Below are positions 60,736-64,000 of a DNA stretch of 64,000 nucleotides, piece after piece. Origin of the DNA: Acidobacteriaceae bacterium (GTDB lineage: Bacteria > Acidobacteriota > Terriglobia > Terriglobales > Acidobacteriaceae); contig PKXQ01000138.1 of the NCBI GenBank assembly GCA_003132405.1, forward strand, positions 1,938 through 65,937, written 5' to 3'. The translations under genes and the position numbers were made by a program. The notes beneath the pieces are model-generated. The model saw only the letters and a program-made list of their open reading frames with translations. It had not been told where the DNA came from and did not search any database. Each line of letters begins with the position of its first letter. The stretch's first letter is position 1.

Positions 60736-61290
60736 ATGCGCAACTTCGTTCTGGGGATTGTTATCACCATCGTGGTTCTCGTGATCGGCGGCGCTGGCCT
60801 TGCTCTGCTGGGCTTTATGCCGACGCGCGCCAATACTCCTCCGCCGGATATGGAACGACACTTGGCCATGAGCGCACTGGATAATTCAGTCGAGCGCCAT
60901 GCTCCGCGTATCAATAATCCTGTGCCACCGACCGATGACAACCTGATCGAGGGCCTGAAGATCTACACCATGAATTGCGCGCTGTGCCATGGCGGCATCG
61001 ACCGCCAGCCCTCGACTCTGGGGAAATCGTTCTATCCGCCGCCGCCGACCCTCATCCTTCATCCGCCAGACGACGAGGAATGGCATGTCTTCTACGTGAT
61101 TCGCACCGGCGTTCGTTATACCGGAATGCCTGCGTGGGACAAAGCGCTCTCCGAGCCGGACATGTGGAAGGTGACCGCATTCCTCACTCGCATCGAGAAA
61201 CTTCCGCCAGCGGTGCAGGAGTATTGGAAGAAATCCAGCGGCGTTACGTCTCCAACCGGTGAGCAGGCTGGGCACGACGAACACAAGTAA
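60736..61290 (+). CDS. membrane-anchored cytochrome c
   Basis: A 184-residue protein with an uncleaved-looking N-terminal helix (FVLGIVITIVVLVIGGAGLALLGF) and one heme site CALCH (C81, C84, H85). YTGMPAWD supplies the likely Met ligand near 134. AAGGAT precedes the ATG. It lies 80 bases after the VWFA gene and 107 before a dienelactone hydrolase; its redox partner is unknown. Confidence 0.88.
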   Translation: MRNFVLGIVITIVVLVIGGAGLALLGFMPTRANTPPPDMERHLAMSALDNSVERHAPRINNPVPPTDDNLIEGLKIYTMNCALCHGGIDRQPSTLGKSFYPPPPTLILHPPDDEEWHVFYVIRTGVRYTGMPAWDKALSEPDMWKVTAFLTRIEKLPPAVQEYWKKSSGVTSPTGEQAGHDEHK

Positions 61291-61397
61291 CGTGATGGCG
61301 AGTGGGCTCAGGCTGGCAAGAAGTTGACTTCGTGCGGCACCACATCGAAGGGTTTCACTGCTAGCATAGAGAATCGAAAATCCCGTAGAGGTATCGT

Positions 61398-62144
61398 ATG
61401 AAAAATCTTCTCCTGTGCCTTATCTTGTGCCTGTTGTTGTCAGTGTCCGCTAAGGCGATCGATGGCAAGACTGTGACCTACAAGTCTGGCGACGAAACGG
61501 TCACCGGAATCCTCTACACTCCTGCCGGCCACGGGCCGTTTCCCGCGCTCATCGTGATTCACGAGTGGTGGGGACTGAACGATTGGGTAAAACAGCAGGC
61601 TGACAAACTCGCCGGCGAAGGATACATCGCGCTGGCCGTCGACCTCTATCGCGGCAAAGTCGCCGACAACGCAGACTTGGCCCACGAATTAATGCGCGGC
61701 GTGCCTGAAGACCGCGCCACCCGCGACTTACGGGCCGCTTACGACTTCCTCGCATCACAGTTCAATGTGAAAAAAGATCGAATTGGCTCTATCGGATGGT
61801 GCATGGGCGGCGGTTATTCGCTCGACACAGCGCTGGCCGAGCCGCATCTGGCAGCCACGGTCATCAATTATGGGCACCTCGCCACGGAAACGTCGGAACT
61901 GAAGAAGATCAATGCTCCGATCCTCGGACTTTTTGGCGGTCAGGATCGCGGCATCACTCCCGACGATGTTAAGAAATTTCAACAGGCTATGGAGCAACTG
62001 GGCAAGAAGGTCGAGATCAAGATCTATCCTGACGCGGGTCACGCCTTTGAGAATCCCAACAACAAGCAAGGATACCGGCCCGAAGATGCGTCCGACGCCT
62101 GGCAACGCATAGTGGGCTTTTTGGCGGCGAACTTGAAAAAGTGA
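61398..62144 (+). CDS. dienelactone hydrolase family protein, secreted
   Basis: A 248-residue alpha/beta hydrolase with a signal peptide (NLLLCLILCLLLSVSAKA). The catalytic triad is C135 (GWCMGGGY), D183 (GGQDRGI) and H215 (DAGHAFEN), with E56 in IHEWWGLN as in dienelactone hydrolase. Substrate unknown; most relatives cleave lactones or esters. AGAGGT precedes the ATG. Confidence 0.91.
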   Translation: MKNLLLCLILCLLLSVSAKAIDGKTVTYKSGDETVTGILYTPAGHGPFPALIVIHEWWGLNDWVKQQADKLAGEGYIALAVDLYRGKVADNADLAHELMRGVPEDRATRDLRAAYDFLASQFNVKKDRIGSIGWCMGGGYSLDTALAEPHLAATVINYGHLATETSELKKINAPILGLFGGQDRGITPDDVKKFQQAMEQLGKKVEIKIYPDAGHAFENPNNKQGYRPEDASDAWQRIVGFLAANLKK

Positions 62145-62305
62145 CTCGAGGTTCGGATTCTGGCGACCCGAGCCTCCTCTCAACCTTCCGTCAACAGGCC
62201 GAACCTTGAATTTCCACTTGCCAGAAGGTACCGCTCTGGTTACTATGCACGCATCTTCATATTGATCTCTGCGTTCAACCCTAGGATTGAGCTAGTCGCG
62301 TACTT

Positions 62306-62650
62306 ATGAATATCGGCGAGACCATCCGCAACTTCCGGCTGCAACGCAGCATGTCCCAGGGCGACATTGAAAAGCGCACGGGTCTTTTGCGCTGCTATCT
62401 GTCGCGCGTCGAAAACGGCCACACCATTCCTTCGCTGGACACGCTGGCCAAAATCGCGGGGGCGATGGATCTGGCATTGTCGCAGTTCTTCGCTGAAGGC
62501 AACAGCAATGGCCACAAAGGCTTGCCCCAGCTGTCCGACGATGAGGTTCGCTTCCTGAGCCAGATGCGGCGCTATTCGGCCAATCTCAACGATAGCGACC
62601 GCAAGCTGGTGCTGGCCATGGTGAAGAAGATGGCGTCAAGCACGAAGTAG
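62306..62650 (+). CDS. XRE family helix-turn-helix regulator
   Basis: A 114-residue protein with an N-terminal XRE domain (GETIRNFRLQRSMSQGDIEKRTGLLRCYLSRVENG, residues 3-37, then PSLDTLAKIAGAMDLALSQFF). The C-terminal half (LSDDEVRFLSQMRRYSANLNDSDRKLVLAMVKKM) is helical. No toxin gene is adjacent, so an antitoxin role is not supported. Target unknown. Confidence 0.87.
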   Translation: MNIGETIRNFRLQRSMSQGDIEKRTGLLRCYLSRVENGHTIPSLDTLAKIAGAMDLALSQFFAEGNSNGHKGLPQLSDDEVRFLSQMRRYSANLNDSDRKLVLAMVKKMASSTK

Positions 62651-62856
62651 CCGTCATCTCTCAGCCCTCAGTACCCCCAGATCTGACCCCGACACTTCGC
62701 GAGAGGCGCCCGATATTCGTTTTCCGCTCTAGTGCGTTTACTGACCGCTGAGAGCTGACGGCTGCTTTTAGGTACTTTCGTACTATCTCTGACGTGTCCG
62801 GCGGGAACCTCGCCAATCCCCATGGGCAACGCTAAGCTGTTAGCTGGGGGATCTTT

Positions 62857-63504
62857 GTGACCACTGAGGAAGAGCTGAATCTGCTCGATCAGCAGTTGCG
62901 CCGCCTGAAGATCGAGTACGAAATCTTCTTCAACAACCCCACCAAACGTCCTCCTACGGATGTTGAATGGAAGGTTGTCACGCTGATTCGCAAGTTCAGC
63001 GACGGCGCTCGCCTGAGCTTCGCGCAGCGCTTTCGCTACAACGAAATGGCGCAGCGCTACGCGATTCAGAGCGACCTGTGGCGCAAGAAGACGCGCATTC
63101 GCGAGGAGGGTTATCGCCGACCTGCGGATGCAATTCTTTCGGTGCAGGGCGTGCGTGTCGCCGAAGAGCGGGAAGCCAAGCATAATCCGGCGTATGGCCT
63201 CGCCCACAATCCTAAAGTTGCCGGCGCCGAAACGCCTGACGGTAGTCCAGCGAACGGCCAGCCATTCACCGTGCATTGCTCCGGTGCAGCCGCTGAGTGC
63301 GAGCAAGTCGAATCCCTGTATAACGCGCTTGCCACAGCCAAGAAAAAGTCGGGCGAAAAAGTTTCCGGCGATCTCGATTCTTTCGCCGCCTTCGTCAAGA
63401 AGAAGACCAGCGAGATTCGCAAGCAGCACGGCTGCGATACGGTGGTCTACTCGATCGAGATGCAGGGTGGCCAGGTGAAGCTGAAGGCGAAGGCAAAAAG
63501 CTAG
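62857..63504 (+). CDS. unknown protein, MXAN_5187-like
   Basis: A 215-residue soluble protein starting at GTG (GGGGGA upstream). The first 85 residues (DQQLRRLKIEYEIFFNNPTKRPPTDVEWKVVTLIRKFSDGARLSFAQRFRYNEMAQRY) look like the C-terminal domain of Myxococcus MXAN_5187, a group known from Acidobacteriota and Myxococcota without assigned function. The rest (YNALATAKKKSGEKVSGDLDSFAAFVKKKTSEIRKQHGCDTVVYSIEMQGGQVKLKAKA) is a second, basic domain. Confidence 0.68.
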   Translation: MTTEEELNLLDQQLRRLKIEYEIFFNNPTKRPPTDVEWKVVTLIRKFSDGARLSFAQRFRYNEMAQRYAIQSDLWRKKTRIREEGYRRPADAILSVQGVRVAEEREAKHNPAYGLAHNPKVAGAETPDGSPANGQPFTVHCSGAAAECEQVESLYNALATAKKKSGEKVSGDLDSFAAFVKKKTSEIRKQHGCDTVVYSIEMQGGQVKLKAKAKS

Positions 63505-63507
63505 AGG

Positions 63508-64000
63508 TTACGCTTTCTTCCTAGTGCACGTGCTCGTATCGACAGATTGCCACTGCCCGTCCTTCTGAAATGAATAGCTCACGGTGAAAATGTCAGGGCT
63601 GTTCTTTACGAATTCAAATCGTTCCGCAGACGCGGCTGGATCTCCCAGCGCCTTACCATCCCAAACCAGCCTGGAATCCGCAAATCCGTGCGAATAAAAC
63701 AGGCGAATACCGCCGGTTGAGTCTTGCACCGTCGACACATATTGTTGGCCTTTTTCGTCCCAGCCCCATTCCGAAATCGCGTGATAGGAAAATGGCGGTC
63801 GGTCGTCGTGGCGAAATAACATCCACTTATTCTCGAGCGCCAGATCGAACGAGAGGTCAGCCGAAATCGCTTTGCCGGAACGAATGAATTTACCGGCGCA
63901 CGACCAATGTCCCGCAAACCACTGTAGATCGGCAATGCTCTTGTTCGCCGAGGCGGTCTGACCTTGAGCAGAGCTTGTGAGCGACAGGAATAGAGCCTCC
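63508..64000 (-). CDS. secreted protein, DUF1579/nitrobindin-like, N-terminus cut by window edge
   Basis: The frame is open from 63,999 to the stop at 63,508. It begins within a signal peptide (LFLSLTSSAQGQTASANKS) and continues IADLQWFAGHWSC ... SADLSFDLALENKWMLFRHDD ... YVSTVQDSTGGIRLFYSHGF, ending VDTSTCTRKKA. The FAGHW opening and strand-rich body recall DUF1579 and nitrobindin-like lipocalin folds, which may bind small ligands. At least 163 residues; the start lies outside. Confidence 0.65.
   Translation of the reverse strand, partial: EALFLSLTSSAQGQTASANKSIADLQWFAGHWSCAGKFIRSGKAISADLSFDLALENKWMLFRHDDRPPFSYHAISEWGWDEKGQQYVSTVQDSTGGIRLFYSHGFADSRLVWDGKALGDPAASAERFEFVKNSPDIFTVSYSFQKDGQWQSVDTSTCTRKKA

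Noticed and set aside
62306-62650. XRE gene as an antitoxin
   Set aside because: No toxin-like gene lies next to it in a coupled arrangement; the neighbours are a hydrolase and an unrelated two-domain protein.

Overview
This window looks like chromosomal DNA of an Acidobacteriota species, probably of the Terriglobia/Koribacter-like group. It starts inside a 16S rRNA gene. It is GC-rich and carries hallmarks common in that phylum: a VWFA-type secreted protein, a TonB-receptor-like protein with an N-terminal carboxypeptidase-regulatory domain, an M13 peptidase, MacB-type permeases, and many short palindromic repeats in and between genes. No database search was possible, so the taxonomic call is inference.

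Layout. 1-925: 5' part of 16S rRNA (minus strand) with its leader, boxA-like site and candidate promoter. 1.6-2.4 kb: a REP-associated transposase between two inverted REP copies. 2.4-10 kb: aldo/keto reductase; lipB, pyruvate/branched-chain dehydrogenase E1 alpha and lipA (a lipoylation block); M13 peptidase; MCE/MlaD-type protein. 10.4-12.9 kb: selA, DUF488 and acpS, probably co-transcribed. 13-19.6 kb: cytochrome c, YeaO-like protein, NAD-dependent DNA ligase, DinB-like protein, zinc/cation exporter, and an ATP-dependent DNA ligase with a frameshift. 19.7-24 kb: YqhQ-like protein, a broken four-helix-bundle gene, prfA, an unknown gene and prmC. 24-28.3 kb: TonB-receptor-like protein, then a MerR regulator with a metal-motif secreted protein. 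28.4-34.1 kb: purF, purL and divergent selB. 34.1-40.6 kb: AhpD-like protein, GNAT, trmFO, two ABC permeases and a membrane protein. 40,678-44,930: a complete 4.25-kb IS1595-family transposon with terminal inverted repeats, 8-bp target duplications and six passenger genes. 45-48.6 kb: envelope protein, ExbD and der. 48.7-56.2 kb: dinG-type helicase, then the housekeeping block rplI-rpsR-rpsF-pth-rplY-prs-tRNA-Gln-ispE on the minus strand. 56.4-64 kb: response regulator, E1 beta, VWFA protein (frameshifted), cytochrome c, dienelactone hydrolase, XRE regulator and two poorly known proteins.

How the genes fit together. LipB and LipA make the lipoyl cofactor needed by the 2-oxoacid dehydrogenase whose E1 alpha (4.4 kb) and E1 beta (57.6 kb) are encoded about 52 kb apart. 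SelA and SelB imply selenocysteine use, although no tRNA-Sec, selD or selenoprotein is visible. PrfA and PrmC act together in translation termination.

The most notable observations are the cargo-carrying IS1595 element, which includes a divergent RusA-like nuclease gene; GC-rich palindromes inserted in frame into prmC and trmFO; a trmFO gene whose ribosome-binding site and apparent CTG start lie inside a 14-bp minisatellite; and -10-like hexamers 6-12 bases before many start codons, suggesting widespread leaderless transcription. Three genes carry frameshifts, two of them at four-base homopolymers, so assembly error must be considered.
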